DNA of 64,000 bases from the NCBI RefSeq assembly GCF_002252045.1, contig NZ_NEFF01000003.1, forward strand, positions 1 to 64,000. The letters run 5' to 3'. Shown here one piece after another: positions 27,308 through 38,064 of the stretch. Origin of the DNA: Ignatzschineria sp. F8392. Its GTDB lineage: Bacteria; Pseudomonadota; Gammaproteobacteria; Cardiobacteriales; Wohlfahrtiimonadaceae. A program made the position numbers and the translations under genes. Each line of letters begins with the position of its first letter. Position 1 is the first letter of the stretch. The notes under the pieces were generated by a model. The model ran no database searches, was not told the origin of the DNA, and saw only the letters and a list, made by a program, of their open reading frames with translations.

Positions 27308-28198
27308 CTACGGCTCTTTGTAGAAATTATCCCGAGCATGTTTAGCGCGAGCAAAAACCTTACGTAATAGTTCACGATCTTCATCTTCTAATGCATGGCG
27401 TAGAGCATCAATCTTCTTCTGATAAGCAACTAAGACTTCTAAGATCGATTCTCTATTTTGCAGACAGATATCTGCCCAAAGATCGGGATCTGATGCTGAG
27501 ATACGAGTAAAATCTCTAAATCCTCCCGCAGCAAATCGGAAGATCTCGGCACGATCATCAAGATTCGCTAAGGTATCCACCGTTGCATAAGCTAATAGAT
27601 GCGGAATATGAGAGGTAGCGGCTAAAACCTGATCATGATGCTTAACGCCCATCTCTTCCGTCATCGATCCCGCTGCTTTCCACATATCATGAATTGTTCT
27701 AACAGCATCGTGACTATTCTCTAAATGGGGAATCACCAATGTCCGGCGATTATCGAAGAGAGAGTCGAAAGAGTTCTCAACACCATGCTTCTCTGTACCG
27801 GCAATAGGATGCGCCGGCACAAATCGCTCTGGAAGATAACCGAGTTCCGCCTCAATACTCGCTAATACCGATCCTTTTGTCGAACCGACATCGCTTACGA
27901 CGGCACTCTCTTTAAGATGAGGCGTAATCTCCTTCATGATCTTCCCCATCGCTGTAATCGGCGTTGCGAGGATGATAATATCGGCATCTTTTGTCGCTTC
28001 AACAGGATCAGTATAGATCTCATCTGCAACCCCTAACTCATAAGCACGCTGTAATGCTGCTTCATCGCGATCATAAGCAATAATCTTACCGACAGAGTTA
28101 CTACGCTTTAACGCACGTGCAAGTGAACCACCAATGAGACCAATCCCCATGATGGTAATTCGCTCTTTAAAAAAAGGCTGAGAGAGTTCTATCTTCAT
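27308..28198 (-). CDS. tyrA: Prephenate dehydrogenase
   Basis: 296 aa NAD(P)-dependent enzyme of tyrosine synthesis, prephenate to 4-hydroxyphenylpyruvate. The N-terminal Rossmann loop is ITIMGIGLIGGSLARALKRS. The catalytic-region motifs are SDVGSTKG and RFVPAHPIAGTEKHGVENS, and the C-terminal helical dimer domain contains AGGFRDFTRISASDP. It has no chorismate mutase domain, unlike the E. coli fused TyrA, so it is the monofunctional type. The 3' end abuts repeat cluster 5. It appears as a single gene, with aroA/pheA neighbours absent. Confidence 0.93.
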   Translation of the reverse strand: MKIELSQPFFKERITIMGIGLIGGSLARALKRSNSVGKIIAYDRDEAALQRAYELGVADEIYTDPVEATKDADIIILATPITAMGKIMKEITPHLKESAVVSDVGSTKGSVLASIEAELGYLPERFVPAHPIAGTEKHGVENSFDSLFDNRRTLVIPHLENSHDAVRTIHDMWKAAGSMTEEMGVKHHDQVLAATSHIPHLLAYATVDTLANLDDRAEIFRFAAGGFRDFTRISASDPDLWADICLQNRESILEVLVAYQKKIDALRHALEDEDRELLRKVFARAKHARDNFYKEP

Positions 28199-28410
28199 AC
28201 TGTCCTACTTTCCAAAAAATCATCAAGAAATCAACAAACTCTATGAGTCTACTCGATTTCTTTCAATATTACATCCTCACTTTACCCGGTAGACTAAGAA
28301 TCCATCCAGTTTAGCGCTTATTATCTTATCAAAACTCCTCTTATCAAAATCCGATCAGGATAAGATTAGAATGAGATTAGAATCCGATTAGCGTCCGATT
28401 ACGACGCTGT

Positions 28411-29496
28411 TTATAGGCGCTGCTTCTCAATGGTTGAGAGAAGTGAATCAAAAGCTGTCACAAACTGTTCAACACCCGCTGTTTCGAGCGATTGGCAGAT
28501 CTCTTCAAGATCGATATCGAAATCTTTCAATTCAGCTAAGCGAATTTTTGCCATCTCAAGATCACTCTCAAGCTGCGGATAAGGTGTCACACTCTCTTCT
28601 AAAAATGCATTATAGGTCTTAGGCGGCATCGTATTGACCGTCCCTTTCCCCATCAGATGATGCACATACATTGTCTCTTGATAACTCGGATCTTTCACTC
28701 CTGTTGAAGCCCAGAGCAATCGCTGAGGTTGCATTCCCGCTTTTAAGAGTGATTTAACACGTTCATGCGTCATCTCTGTTAAGAAGTGTTGATAAGCCAT
28801 CTTCGCATTATCAATCGCAATATGCCCTTTAAGATGGGGTGCTGTAGTCGCGATCTGACTATCGATTACTGCATCAATTCTGGAGATAAAGAAACTCGCA
28901 ACAGAGGCGATTTGCAAAATAGGAAGCCCTACTTTCACTCGTGCTTCTAAACCTTTAAGGAAAGCTTCTAAAACTTCACTATACCGTTTAACAGAGAAGA
29001 TCAAGGTTACATTGACATTGATCCCTTCGGCAATAAGTGCCTCAATCGCAATGAGACCTGCTTTAGTTGCCGGTACTTTAATCATTAAGTTAGGGCGATC
29101 GATCTCTTCCCAAAGCGCTTTTGCTTCAATAATTGTGCCATTGGCATCATTTGCAAGGTCAGGAGAAACTTCTAAGCTAACATAACCATCTCTATAGCGG
29201 GTCTCTTCATAGGTTGGGAGAAAAAGATCACAAGCGGATTGGATATCCTCGATCGCTAATTTAAAGAAGAGTTCACGTGCTGAAAGCTCATGATTGGCAG
29301 GATCTTGAATCGTAGGAAGATAGGCCTCACCGCCGGCAATTGCTTTTTCAAAAATGGCAGGATTAGAGGTCACCCCTAGTAATCCCTCCTTTTTGGTCAT
29401 TCTTGCAAGCTCACCATCGTGACCTAACATCTTACGCTCAATATTATCAAACCATACACTTTGGCCTACAGCCGCTGCTTTACGAATATTTCCCAT
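28411..29496 (-). CDS. tal: Transaldolase
   Basis: 361 aa, the longer transaldolase class rather than the roughly 317-aa E. coli TalB. Seen are VTSNPAIFEKA, the Schiff-base Lys in RPNLMIKVPATKAGL, GINVNVTLIFSVKRY, and LLWASTGVKDPSYQETMYV. It transfers a dihydroxyacetone unit between sugar phosphates in the non-oxidative pentose phosphate pathway, together with the transketolase at 46.2 kb. A 12-bp tandem repeat lies just upstream of its start. A single gene. Confidence 0.93.
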   Translation of the reverse strand: MGNIRKAAAVGQSVWFDNIERKMLGHDGELARMTKKEGLLGVTSNPAIFEKAIAGGEAYLPTIQDPANHELSARELFFKLAIEDIQSACDLFLPTYEETRYRDGYVSLEVSPDLANDANGTIIEAKALWEEIDRPNLMIKVPATKAGLIAIEALIAEGINVNVTLIFSVKRYSEVLEAFLKGLEARVKVGLPILQIASVASFFISRIDAVIDSQIATTAPHLKGHIAIDNAKMAYQHFLTEMTHERVKSLLKAGMQPQRLLWASTGVKDPSYQETMYVHHLMGKGTVNTMPPKTYNAFLEESVTPYPQLESDLEMAKIRLAELKDFDIDLEEICQSLETAGVEQFVTAFDSLLSTIEKQRL

Positions 29497-29510
29497 AACT
29501 GAATATGCCC

Positions 29511-29545
29511 TTATTGACCTACTTATTGACCTACTTATTGACCTA
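29511..29545. repeat. 12-bp short tandem repeat, 3 units
   Basis: Three TTATTGACCTAC units (last one base short) located 15-49 bp upstream of the tal start, on its leader or promoter. The rest of 29546-29755 shows nothing I can assign. Confidence 0.85.
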
Positions 29546-29755
29546 ATTAACGACTAACTTCTCACGACTAAAATTGTAATCCGTTACTCAACTACTTACT
29601 ACTCAATTGATTGCCATTTACACTCTCTTGAAACAGCTTATTGAGCTTCCATTGAAGTTCTATTGAACCTCTTATTTAATCACGACTATTTAACAACAGC
29701 TATCTTCCCTAGCTATATTCCTACTATTTATACAAATCAAAACAGAAGCTGAACG

Positions 29756-29992
29756 CTGCCGGATCTTACTATCTCATATTTCCATCAATCTCGCGCCGGC
29801 AGAGGGCAATCATTCTATTACCTGAATATTACTGCTCTTTAATAAAACTGATGAATTGCCGGAGATCACCATCGCACACTTTCACAATTTGCATGCCGGC
29901 AAATATCGTTACTTTAGATATCATCCTCGGTGCTGAAAGCGCCGACTGGCGGGCATGCAAGGGTTAAAAGAGTGCAATAGTCGGCTCCCGCC
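29756..29992 (-). repeat. Intergenic palindromic repeat cluster 6 (single complete unit)
   Basis: One unit in reverse orientation: M1 29756-29802, M3 29856-29902, M2 29948-29992. Start-to-start spacings are 100 and 92 bp, identical to cluster 4. Interior sequences differ from cluster 4 at many positions, but each stem remains complementary. It lies between tal and the MltD-like gene, both on the minus strand. Confidence 0.92.
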
Positions 29993-30032
29993 CCTCAATA
30001 AATCTTCTTAAGAATTATCTGTTGAAATAGTA

Positions 30033-31199
30033 TTAAGGCTGAATTCGACTCGGTTGATAGAATCTTCCACGCATCCGCTTCATTGTTCCTTTGGGAAGCC
30101 AAATATCGTAATGACTTGGAATCTCCGCTCGATTGGTCTCTATATTACGTAACCATGCAGGATTGAGCTCAATTAAGGTCGCCTCCGAAACACCGGTCTC
30201 TTTTGCTAAATCACGCAAGAACATTGGCGTTAGAAGCTCAATCCCCTCAATACTACTCTTAGGATAACGGTAACGGAATCCGGGGAAATAATGCCCCGGA
30301 TCTTCAGCAATCTTCTTCGCTGCTAAAAATTCGGCATAGAAATTGCGAGAAGCAAATTTAAAAGCACCCTCACTATAATTAAATACCACTAAACCAATAT
30401 CATTCCCATATCGCTCCTGCGCTCGCATCGAGTGACCAACACCAGCATTATAAGCAGTGATGGCTAATGGCCAATAGGGAACTAAATTGTAGTTATAAGC
30501 CATCAATTTTACAGCCCCTTTTGCCGCATGACGAGGATCATAACGAGAGTCGATCACATTCGCTCGCATCGGCATAAAGCTTCGCGCCGTTGACGGCATA
30601 AATTGCCACATCCCTGCCGCTCCTACCTTCGATCTTGCCCCCATATTAAAGGAGGATTCTACATGTGGAAGATAAGCAATCTCCTCCGGCAATCCGGCAT
30701 CTCTAAAGAGCTTTTTAAAGTAGACAATATAGGGCTCACTACGCTCTAATCCTCGGCGAAACTCCGATTTTAAACCTCGCTGTCCCCGTAATCGATCCGC
30801 AGCACCGTAAAGCGCCTCTTTTCCACCCGCTTTTAGAAGCATCTTTTTAATCCGCTCCTGATTTTTACTCAATTTCATCGGCGTATTGAGCGATGCTTCG
30901 ATCGCTAAAAGATCATCACGAATCAACTCTGAGATGGTATCCCACGTCATGCGATCCCCTTGTCTGATCGGCGCTAACTCATAGACCACATCAAGGTAAC
31001 GATTATCATGAAACGCGACAAGATTATTATCCCAACGCGCATAGACATGCACCCAAAAATTGACCATCGGCTCCAGTGCTTTTGGCTCATCAAAACCATT
31101 TTTAATACGAGGACCACCGGCACAACTGGCAATAAAGAGTATCAATGCAAAGAGAAAGGTGAGTCGTTTAAAACGGCTAAAAAGTGGGGATAGAAACAT
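30033..31199 (-). CDS. Membrane-bound lytic transglycosylase, MltD-like lipoprotein
   Basis: 388 aa. Signal with lipobox IASC (Cys near residue 27) suggests an outer-membrane lipoprotein. The lysozyme-like SLT domain (about 155-290) has the catalytic Glu in YLPHVESSFNMGA, then SKVGAAGMWQFMPSTAR, and AITAYNAGVGHSMRA. A C-terminal segment (ELLTPMFLRDLAKETGVSE...ELNPAW) resembles a single LysM-type repeat, whereas E. coli MltD carries two. It cleaves peptidoglycan glycan strands. A single gene between repeat cluster 6 and argH. Confidence 0.88.
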   Translation of the reverse strand: MFLSPLFSRFKRLTFLFALILFIASCAGGPRIKNGFDEPKALEPMVNFWVHVYARWDNNLVAFHDNRYLDVVYELAPIRQGDRMTWDTISELIRDDLLAIEASLNTPMKLSKNQERIKKMLLKAGGKEALYGAADRLRGQRGLKSEFRRGLERSEPYIVYFKKLFRDAGLPEEIAYLPHVESSFNMGARSKVGAAGMWQFMPSTARSFMPMRANVIDSRYDPRHAAKGAVKLMAYNYNLVPYWPLAITAYNAGVGHSMRAQERYGNDIGLVVFNYSEGAFKFASRNFYAEFLAAKKIAEDPGHYFPGFRYRYPKSSIEGIELLTPMFLRDLAKETGVSEATLIELNPAWLRNIETNRAEIPSHYDIWLPKGTMKRMRGRFYQPSRIQP

Positions 31200-31328
31200 C
31201 TTAAAATTGCCCTATAAAGCGTAGGAAGGGAAAAGGTAGAGAGATGAGCGCTATAAAAGGAGAAGACGATAGGATTAATAATGCCTATCGCCTCTCACCT
31301 CTCAATAACGAGAACTAAACAATTAGTG

Positions 31329-32711
31329 CTAGATAATCGCTTTTGCTCGCTCAATCGCTGCTAAGACCTGTTTCGGTGCAGTACCACCGTAATGATTACG
31401 TGCCGCAACAGAACCCTCTAAGGTGAGATATTCAAAAACATCTTCATCGATTAGATCGGAGAATTGCTGTAATTCTGCAAGCATCATCTCTGAGAGATCT
31501 CGCTCTGTCTCAACACCTAAACGGACGGCATTTCCAACGACCTCATGCGCATTTCTAAAAGGCATCCCTTTACGAACAAGATAATCTGCTAAATCGGTCG
31601 CTGTTGAGAAACCTAATTTTGTCCGCTCATACATATTCTCTTTTTTACTAGAGATCGCCGGGATCATATCGGCAAAAGCACGAACAGAGCCTAAAACAGT
31701 ATCAACGATATCAAAGAGTGGCTCTTTATCTTCCTGATTATCTTTGTTGTAAGCTAAAGGCTGGCTCTTCATCAGTGTTAAAAGAGAGAAGAGATGACCA
31801 TAAACGCGCCCTGTTTTTCCTCTCACTAATTCAGGAACATCGGGATTTTTCTTCTGCGGCATAATGGAGGAACCGGTACAGAAGCGATCTGGAAGGTTAA
31901 TAAAATCAAATGCCGGCGTTGCCCAAAGGACTAACTCTTCTGAGAAACGAGAGAGATGCATCGCTAAGATAGAAGCTACTGCCGCAAACTCAATGGCAAA
32001 ATCACGATCAGAAACGGAATCGAGTGAGTTTTCAGAAGGCGCACTAAAGCCTAACAATTTTGCCGAAAGATGGCGATCGATCGGATAAGTTGTTCCCGCT
32101 AATGCCGCAGCACCTAAGGGTGAGATATTAAGACGCTTACGGCAATCTTGAAAACGCTCACGATCTCGCTTAATCATCTCAAACCAAGCCATCAAATGGT
32201 GACCAAAAGTGATCGGTTGCGCCACTTGAAGATGGGTAAATCCTGGCATAATGGTGTCATATTCACGCTCGGCAACAGCAAGAATTCCCTCTTGAAGACG
32301 TTTTAACTCAAGATCGATATGATCGAGTTCTTTACGTAACCAGAGACGAATATCGGTTGCTACCTGATCATTACGTGATCTTCCGGTGTGAAGTCGTTTG
32401 CCGGCAATCCCAATCTTTTCTGTTAAGCTCGACTCAATATTCATATGGACATCTTCAAGCTCAATCGACCAGGGGAAATCTCCCGCTTCGATCTCTGCTT
32501 TAACCGCAGCAAGCCCCTCTTTGATCAGATTGAAATCCTCCTCTGATAAGATACCTTGCGTATAGAGCATCTCTGCATGAGCAAGTGATCCGGCAATATC
32601 TTCGGCATACATTCTCTGATCAAAATCGACCGATCCTGTAAAGGCTTGAACAAATGCATCGGTACTCTCAGAGAAACGTCCGCCCCACTGTTTATTCACT
32701 TTATTCGACAT
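31329..32711 (-). CDS. argH: Argininosuccinate lyase
   Basis: 460 aa, normal length. It catalyses the last step of arginine synthesis, argininosuccinate to arginine plus fumarate. Fumarase-superfamily signature [12 protein letters not shown], with upstream [13 protein letters not shown] and TFGHHLMAW. Its start overlaps the end of the ntrY-like gene by 11 bp, so it is probably translated from the same message. This places argH where the response regulator ntrX is usually found. Other arg genes are not in the window. Confidence 0.96.
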   Translation of the reverse strand: MSNKVNKQWGGRFSESTDAFVQAFTGSVDFDQRMYAEDIAGSLAHAEMLYTQGILSEEDFNLIKEGLAAVKAEIEAGDFPWSIELEDVHMNIESSLTEKIGIAGKRLHTGRSRNDQVATDIRLWLRKELDHIDLELKRLQEGILAVAEREYDTIMPGFTHLQVAQPITFGHHLMAWFEMIKRDRERFQDCRKRLNISPLGAAALAGTTYPIDRHLSAKLLGFSAPSENSLDSVSDRDFAIEFAAVASILAMHLSRFSEELVLWATPAFDFINLPDRFCTGSSIMPQKKNPDVPELVRGKTGRVYGHLFSLLTLMKSQPLAYNKDNQEDKEPLFDIVDTVLGSVRAFADMIPAISSKKENMYERTKLGFSTATDLADYLVRKGMPFRNAHEVVGNAVRLGVETERDLSEMMLAELQQFSDLIDEDVFEYLTLEGSVAARNHYGGTAPKQVLAAIERAKAII

Positions 32712-34887
32712 TATCTTTTCCTTCTTCTAACTCTTCATAGAGAGGAAGCACCACTTCAACGCGTGTACCGATCTGCTCTTTACCTGAATAGATGGCGATC
32801 TTTCCGCTATGCTCCTCTACAATCTTCTTCACAACTGATAAACCTAATCCGGTTCCCTTCTCTTTTGTTGAGACATACGGCTCAAACATTCGATTAATTA
32901 AGGATTCATCAATACCGCTCCCATTATCGCTAACGGTTAAGCGTAGATGAGCTTCATCAAGCTTGGAGATCTCAACATAGACCTTTCCTAATAATTGATC
33001 CTTCTCCTCCTGACATGCTTCAATCGCATTCTTAATCAGGTTATGGAGTAGCTGCCTTAAACGAATCTCATCCCCATTAACATAGAGGATCTGTGCCGGT
33101 TTTTGTAAAATAACCTCAACACCTCGAACATAATCACTATAGAGGAAAGTAACCTCCTCTGTTAAAGCATTTAGATCGATCTTTTTCAGATGAAGCTTCG
33201 GCGCTCTTGCATATTGGCTAAAAGCATTAACCATCTTCTTCATCGCATTAACTTGCGTAATAATTGTCTGGGTCGATTTTTCAAGGAGGAAACGATCATC
33301 AACCTCCAATTTCCCTTGTAACTTAAAGGCTAATCGCTCAGCAGAGAGCTGTATCGGCGTTAAAGGATTCTTAATCTCATGCGCAAGTCGCCTTGCCACC
33401 TCACCCCAAGCCGCTTCCCGCTCTGAATTGATCAATTGGGTAATATCATCAAAAACAATAGCATAACCGCTAGGAAGACTGCGGTTCTCTAAGGGTTCTG
33501 AGACACGTACAGAGAGTATCTGCGCAATCCCCTTCTCAACACGCATCACCTCTAATCGATCGTTCTCCCCACGCTCTCGCTTCTCAAGATAGTTTTGTAG
33601 CGGTATAAAGAAGAAGTGAAGCGATTCATCAATTGTTTCAGGCGCTGAGAGTGAGAGCTTCTGCAATAAAATACGATCGGTCTTTAAAATCGAGAGTGCT
33701 GCCTCATTAAAGGTACGAATATTCCCATCATTATCGAGGACTAAAACGCCCGAGGAGAGATTCGCTAATACCGCCTCAAGATAGGATCGCTGTGCAACTA
33801 AGAGCCGTTGTGAAGCTTTCTCCGCCTCATTGGCTTGACGCAACTTAATAATCATCTCATTGAATGATTCTGTTAAAAATCCGATCTCATCATTCGATTT
33901 AACAACAATCTCCCGATCAAAATTCCCCTCTGAAACCGCTTTTGATGCGAGCGAAAGCCTACGAATCGGATTGACTAATCGTCTTGTGGCAAAGTAAGAC
34001 CCCCCTAACGCTAAGAGAATCGCTAATAGTGAAACAAGTGTTAAGATGGCAATTAACTGCCCCTTGAGGGATTCTTGCAAGGTCTTATATTGCTTATAGC
34101 TCTCTACCGATGCTTGGGTCGATAACCCTAATTGCGTATAACGTTGCGGGATCTCATAGATTGCTTGTACGACACGAGGGATATCGGAATCGACTCGAAT
34201 AATAACGCGCACCTGTAACTCATCATCCCCGACCGGCTCGAGCCAGACATAATCCATATCATTAAAGACACTCATCAAGACGATATCGTTGGGAAGCTCC
34301 GGAAGATTGACGGTGGTATTACTAGAACTTGTGGCTAAAATCCGTCCACGATGATCAAATACGGTAAGATCGAGCGCATTGGCATCAAAACGAAGATTCT
34401 CTAACTCATAAGCAAGATCGAGCGAGTTGAGATCTCCCACCCGCTGACCGATCGATTGGGTGATCTCCAAAGCATCTAAGCGGCGCGTCTCTAAGGCCGA
34501 TTGAGCTAAGGTTAAGGCGTCATCGAAACCTTGATCGAGCGACTCATCAAACCAGCTATCGATTCCTCTTTGAATCATAATGCCGGCAAAGAGAAAGAGA
34601 ATCACAATAGGAACGACCGATAAGCCGGAGAAGAAGATCATCATCCGCGCATTGAGCCTTGCGCCTAAACGCTTTTTCCGCACCCCTTGCAATAGCTGGA
34701 TCAGAAAGTAGACCACAAGCGACATCAAAGAGAGAAAGCAGATGACGCCGGCAATAATGATCCAGGTATAGTAGCGTGAGTAGAGGACAGCGGACTCAAT
34801 AGAGCGCACCATCACCCCCAAAATAATCACCAATAGAAGTGATAATAGTAGAAAGAGGGTAAAAGCATGTTTTCGAATAAGACTCAT
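32701..34887 (-). CDS. ntrY: NtrY-like sensor histidine kinase
   Basis: About 728 aa from ATG 34887, whose ATG overlaps the DUF4390 stop (TGATG); an upstream start at 34932 would add 15 residues. Membrane helices near 8-30, 35-65 and 78-100, then a periplasmic part. A fourth helix (about 280-305) is followed by a HAMP domain, a PAS-like region (about 365-480), and the H-box [20 protein letters not shown]. The ATPase part has a [10 protein letters not shown]1 box and [13 protein letters not shown]. This is the NtrY architecture (nitrogen or redox/envelope sensing). The usual partner ntrX does not follow; argH does. The signal is unknown. Confidence 0.88.
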   Translation of the reverse strand: MSLIRKHAFTLFLLLSLLLVIILGVMVRSIESAVLYSRYYTWIIIAGVICFLSLMSLVVYFLIQLLQGVRKKRLGARLNARMMIFFSGLSVVPIVILFLFAGIMIQRGIDSWFDESLDQGFDDALTLAQSALETRRLDALEITQSIGQRVGDLNSLDLAYELENLRFDANALDLTVFDHRGRILATSSSNTTVNLPELPNDIVLMSVFNDMDYVWLEPVGDDELQVRVIIRVDSDIPRVVQAIYEIPQRYTQLGLSTQASVESYKQYKTLQESLKGQLIAILTLVSLLAILLALGGSYFATRRLVNPIRRLSLASKAVSEGNFDREIVVKSNDEIGFLTESFNEMIIKLRQANEAEKASQRLLVAQRSYLEAVLANLSSGVLVLDNDGNIRTFNEAALSILKTDRILLQKLSLSAPETIDESLHFFFIPLQNYLEKRERGENDRLEVMRVEKGIAQILSVRVSEPLENRSLPSGYAIVFDDITQLINSEREAAWGEVARRLAHEIKNPLTPIQLSAERLAFKLQGKLEVDDRFLLEKSTQTIITQVNAMKKMVNAFSQYARAPKLHLKKIDLNALTEEVTFLYSDYVRGVEVILQKPAQILYVNGDEIRLRQLLHNLIKNAIEACQEEKDQLLGKVYVEISKLDEAHLRLTVSDNGSGIDESLINRMFEPYVSTKEKGTGLGLSVVKKIVEEHSGKIAIYSGKEQIGTRVEVVLPLYEELEEGKDNVE

Positions 34888-35588
34888 CACTTGATTAACT
34901 CCCACTGAAACCAATCGGAGCTTAACCACCAATTAGAAGAGAGATAGGCGGGAATGCGAAGAGGTGTTGGCAATGCTTCAATATCGAGCCATAATTTTGC
35001 CCTTCCCACATATGCTGCTAGATCAATCCCTTCACTACTCTTCATACTGATAATAATCTCCGCCGGCGTTGAGATCGATAACAGCGCTAAACTTAAGATA
35101 GGATAACTATGCTGTTTTTTTGTCTCTAAATCTCGCACCACAAATTGCTTTGAAAGCCCATGATAGAAGAGAAGATAACGCACCTCTTTCTGATAACTCT
35201 GCTGTGTAAAAAAGCCTCTCTTCTCAAGCCGAATATCGTAAACAAAGGTGAGAGGTATCCCATTGAGAAGCATCTGCTCTTGCTCATCACTCATTATAAT
35301 CTGGCTCTTCACCTTCAAAAGAAGATCGATCGCTTCTAATTGACCGTTATTGAGAAGCTCCTGATCCCGAATTCGATCCATCTTTCTGCCGGGATAGTAA
35401 TACTCATTTTTGATGCTTTCAATACTTAATGAGGAGGCGCGCTGCAATGTTGTTGCAAAAAGTGGTGTGGAGATTAGAAACATTATCAAGAAAAGAAGGG
35501 GCAATAAGCGTGAGCACCCCAGCGTTAAAAGACGCTGAGAGCGATTTCCGAATAATGTACGGTCTGTACAGTTCATAATCCGTTGCAC
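34887..35588 (-). CDS. DUF4390 domain protein
   Basis: 233 aa from GTG 35588 (GGAGG about 11 nt upstream), with ATG 35576 as an alternative. The N-terminal hydrophobic signal (about 28-46, LLPLLFLIMFLIST) is followed by a periplasmic domain rich in short beta segments: NGIPLTFVYDIRLEKRGFF, then YLLFYHGLSKQFVVRDL, ending SSNWWLSSDWFQWEL. DUF4390 proteins characteristically sit between rsmB and ntrY in proteobacteria, exactly as here. Function is unknown, presumably connected to the NtrY signal. It is coupled to ntrY by a 1-nt overlap. Confidence 0.82.
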   Translation of the reverse strand: MQRIMNCTDRTLFGNRSQRLLTLGCSRLLPLLFLIMFLISTPLFATTLQRASSLSIESIKNEYYYPGRKMDRIRDQELLNNGQLEAIDLLLKVKSQIIMSDEQEQMLLNGIPLTFVYDIRLEKRGFFTQQSYQKEVRYLLFYHGLSKQFVVRDLETKKQHSYPILSLALLSISTPAEIIISMKSSEGIDLAAYVGRAKLWLDIEALPTPLRIPAYLSSNWWLSSDWFQWELIK

Positions 35589-35627
35589 CGCGATCTTTCC
35601 CTCCCCATACTCTTACACTATAACTGA

Positions 35628-36962
35628 CTACTGCTTCTCTAAAAGAGCATAGTAGAAGCCATCTAGACTCTCTTCTGACTTAAAGAAGCGAGGCAAAATC
35701 TGAACACCCACATCACGTTGCTCACCAAAGGGGAGTGATAGAGCTCTCTCTTTCGCCTCAGGATGATTTTTTAAGAAGTGACGAATCTGCTGCTCATTCT
35801 CATCTTTGAGGATAGAGCAAGTTGCATAAAGAAGGCGTCCTCCTGTTTTTAAAAGGGTCCATGCATGTTCAAGAATCTCCCCTTGCAGCTCTCTTAACTT
35901 TTCAATATCTGAAGCTTTGCGAAGACGCTTAATATCGGGGTGGCGATGCATAATGCCGGTTGCAGAACAAGGAACATCGAGCAAGATGGCATCAAAGCAT
36001 TGCGCGCTCTCATAATCTTGACAAGCGATTGCTTCAATCTCAACAAACTCCGGAATCGCTCCCATCACGCGCTCAATATTCTCTTTCACACGAAGTAAAC
36101 GTTCTGCGGAACTATCGAGCGCCACCAAGCCCTTCATTTGAGGCATCGACTCTAAAAGCGCTGTTGTTTTGCCCCCGGGAGCTGAACAGGCATCAAGGAG
36201 ATACTCTCCACTTTGAGGTGCTAAAAGTTGTGCTGCAAGTTGTGCCGAAGCGTCTTGAACACTCACCTCGCCCTCCCAAAACCCTGGGAGCTGATCAACA
36301 CTCACCGGTTGATCTAAGACGATAGCACTCTCAACAAATTGATGTGCAACCGCCTCAATACCACTATTGGCAAGTTTCTCTAGATATTGCTCGCGACTTC
36401 CCTTTGTTAAATTGACGCGCAAAATCATCTCAGGATGGAGTTGATAGAAGGTACCAATCTCTTCTAAAGCCACTTTTCCCCATTGATTCTCAATTCGTTT
36501 AGCAAACCACTGAGGGAGATTGCTACGTCCGGCTACACTCTTTGCCGGTGGGAGTTTTCCACGCTGGATATTGCGCAAAATCGCATTGGTTAATCCCGCA
36601 GCCCAAGGCTTATCCATCGCTTTAATCAAATTCACCCAGTTATTGAGGATCGCATGCTCAGCAGTTGCCATCTCTGTGAGCTCATAAGCCGCTAAGATCT
36701 GGGCTACCTTAACTTCGATCTCTGAGTTTTTGATTGGTTTCGACAACATTTGTGAAAGCCGATCCTCAAGTGCGTCATATTGTCTCAAGGCGCCAAAGAG
36801 GAGATGCTGTGTAAAGCGGCGATCATTCTCATTGAGTCGCTCACTGCATCTTGGTAATGCATCGGTTAGCGACTCTCCCTCTAGTACAGAGCAGAGTGTC
36901 TCTACTGCGACAAAGCGGGGATCTTTCATTAATTTGGGATATAGCGCTTCATTGATGGCCAT
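35628..36962 (-). CDS. rsmB: 16S rRNA m5C967 methyltransferase RsmB
   Basis: 444 aa. N-terminal NusB-like RNA-binding domain (about 12-140), then a Rossmann methyltransferase domain: SAM loop LDACSAPGGKTTALLE, catalytic PCS motif in ILLDVPCSATGIMHRHPDI, second conserved Cys in LLYATCSILKDEN. It modifies C967 of 16S rRNA. Its ATG directly follows the fmt stop (TAAATG), so the genes are co-translated. A later Met12 is a possible start. It sits in the run fmt-rsmB-DUF4390-ntrY-argH. Confidence 0.95.
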   Translation of the reverse strand: MAINEALYPKLMKDPRFVAVETLCSVLEGESLTDALPRCSERLNENDRRFTQHLLFGALRQYDALEDRLSQMLSKPIKNSEIEVKVAQILAAYELTEMATAEHAILNNWVNLIKAMDKPWAAGLTNAILRNIQRGKLPPAKSVAGRSNLPQWFAKRIENQWGKVALEEIGTFYQLHPEMILRVNLTKGSREQYLEKLANSGIEAVAHQFVESAIVLDQPVSVDQLPGFWEGEVSVQDASAQLAAQLLAPQSGEYLLDACSAPGGKTTALLESMPQMKGLVALDSSAERLLRVKENIERVMGAIPEFVEIEAIACQDYESAQCFDAILLDVPCSATGIMHRHPDIKRLRKASDIEKLRELQGEILEHAWTLLKTGGRLLYATCSILKDENEQQIRHFLKNHPEAKERALSLPFGEQRDVGVQILPRFFKSEESLDGFYYALLEKQ

Positions 36963-37895
36963 TTATTGTGCTACCTTCTGATCGATTTCATTACCTTTGA
37001 TGAAGAGCGCGCTCTCCATTCTTCTTTTACCTGCAATCTGCAGCTCTAATACTTCTAATAGATGACCATCGCCGGCAGTGACATAGAGCGACTCATCTTC
37101 AACATGGAATGTTCCCGGTTTTGAATCACTCTTTCGATCGGTCTCTAAGACACGATAGAGCTTAAGGAGCACGCCCTCTAACTCCGTAAAAGCGCCGGGA
37201 AATGGATTAAATGCATGAATCTTACGCGCAATTGCCGCACAATTTTCATGCCAATCGATTCTCGCTTCCTCTTTACTAATCTTCTCTGCATAGGTAATAC
37301 CCGCTTCCGGCTGTGGCGTTGGTTTACGCTCACCGGCAATCACTTCAGGAATCGTCGCTAATAGGAGCGATGCTCCCACCGCTTTGAGGCGATCGTGGAG
37401 TTCACCTGTTGTCATATAAGGGGTAATCGCAATGCGCTCCTCTCCCCAAACAGCGCCGGTATCTAAACCTACATCCATCTGCATAATCGCAACTCCACTC
37501 TCCTGATCTCCTGCCTCAATCGCACGATGAATCGGTGCGGCACCACGCCATCTCGGTAAGAGTGAAGCATGAATATTGAGACAACCATACTTTGGCATCT
37601 CTAAGATCGCTTTTGGCAAAATCAGTCCATAAGCAACAACAATCATCAGATCAGCATTGAGGGAGGCAAATTCCGCTTGCGCCTCAGGACCTCGTAATGA
37701 GAGAGGCTGATAGACAGGGATATCATGAGCAACGGCCACCTCTTTTACGGGCGTAAATTGCACTTTTTTTCCTCTTCCTCGCGGACGATCAGGTTGTGTA
37801 TAGACCGCAACAACCTCATGTTCTGAATCGATCAATGCCTCTAACGTAGGCACTGAAAACTCCGGCGAGCCTGCAAAGATAACTCCTAAACCCAT
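36963..37895 (-). CDS. fmt: Methionyl-tRNA formyltransferase
   Basis: 310 aa, standard length. It formylates initiator Met-tRNA using 10-formyl-THF. N-terminal IFAGSPEFSVPTLEAL, the formyl-transferase signature LNIHASLLPRWRGAAPIHRAI with catalytic His, and a smaller C-terminal OB-like domain (from about 208). It is followed without gap by rsmB, and def lies 170 bp upstream, the conserved def-fmt-rsmB order. Confidence 0.97.
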   Translation of the reverse strand: MGLGVIFAGSPEFSVPTLEALIDSEHEVVAVYTQPDRPRGRGKKVQFTPVKEVAVAHDIPVYQPLSLRGPEAQAEFASLNADLMIVVAYGLILPKAILEMPKYGCLNIHASLLPRWRGAAPIHRAIEAGDQESGVAIMQMDVGLDTGAVWGEERIAITPYMTTGELHDRLKAVGASLLLATIPEVIAGERKPTPQPEAGITYAEKISKEEARIDWHENCAAIARKIHAFNPFPGAFTELEGVLLKLYRVLETDRKSDSKPGTFHVEDESLYVTAGDGHLLEVLELQIAGKRRMESALFIKGNEIDQKVAQ

Positions 37896-38064
37896 TATTT
37901 ACCCCTTTCTCCTAAACTCTAAACCCTAGATTTTTAGATCCTAATACTCGCTAATACTCTACGCTAACACTCATTTTTCGACTATAGATTCACTAATAGA
38001 TCCCTAAAATGCCGTAAAGTACCGTAAAATATCGTAATAATGCTGCATTAATGACGTTGCGGTA

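Noticed and set aside
32701-34932. ntrY start at 34932
   Set aside because: It overlaps the DUF4390 gene by 46 bp, while ATG 34887 overlaps its stop by one base (TGATG), a common coupling arrangement.
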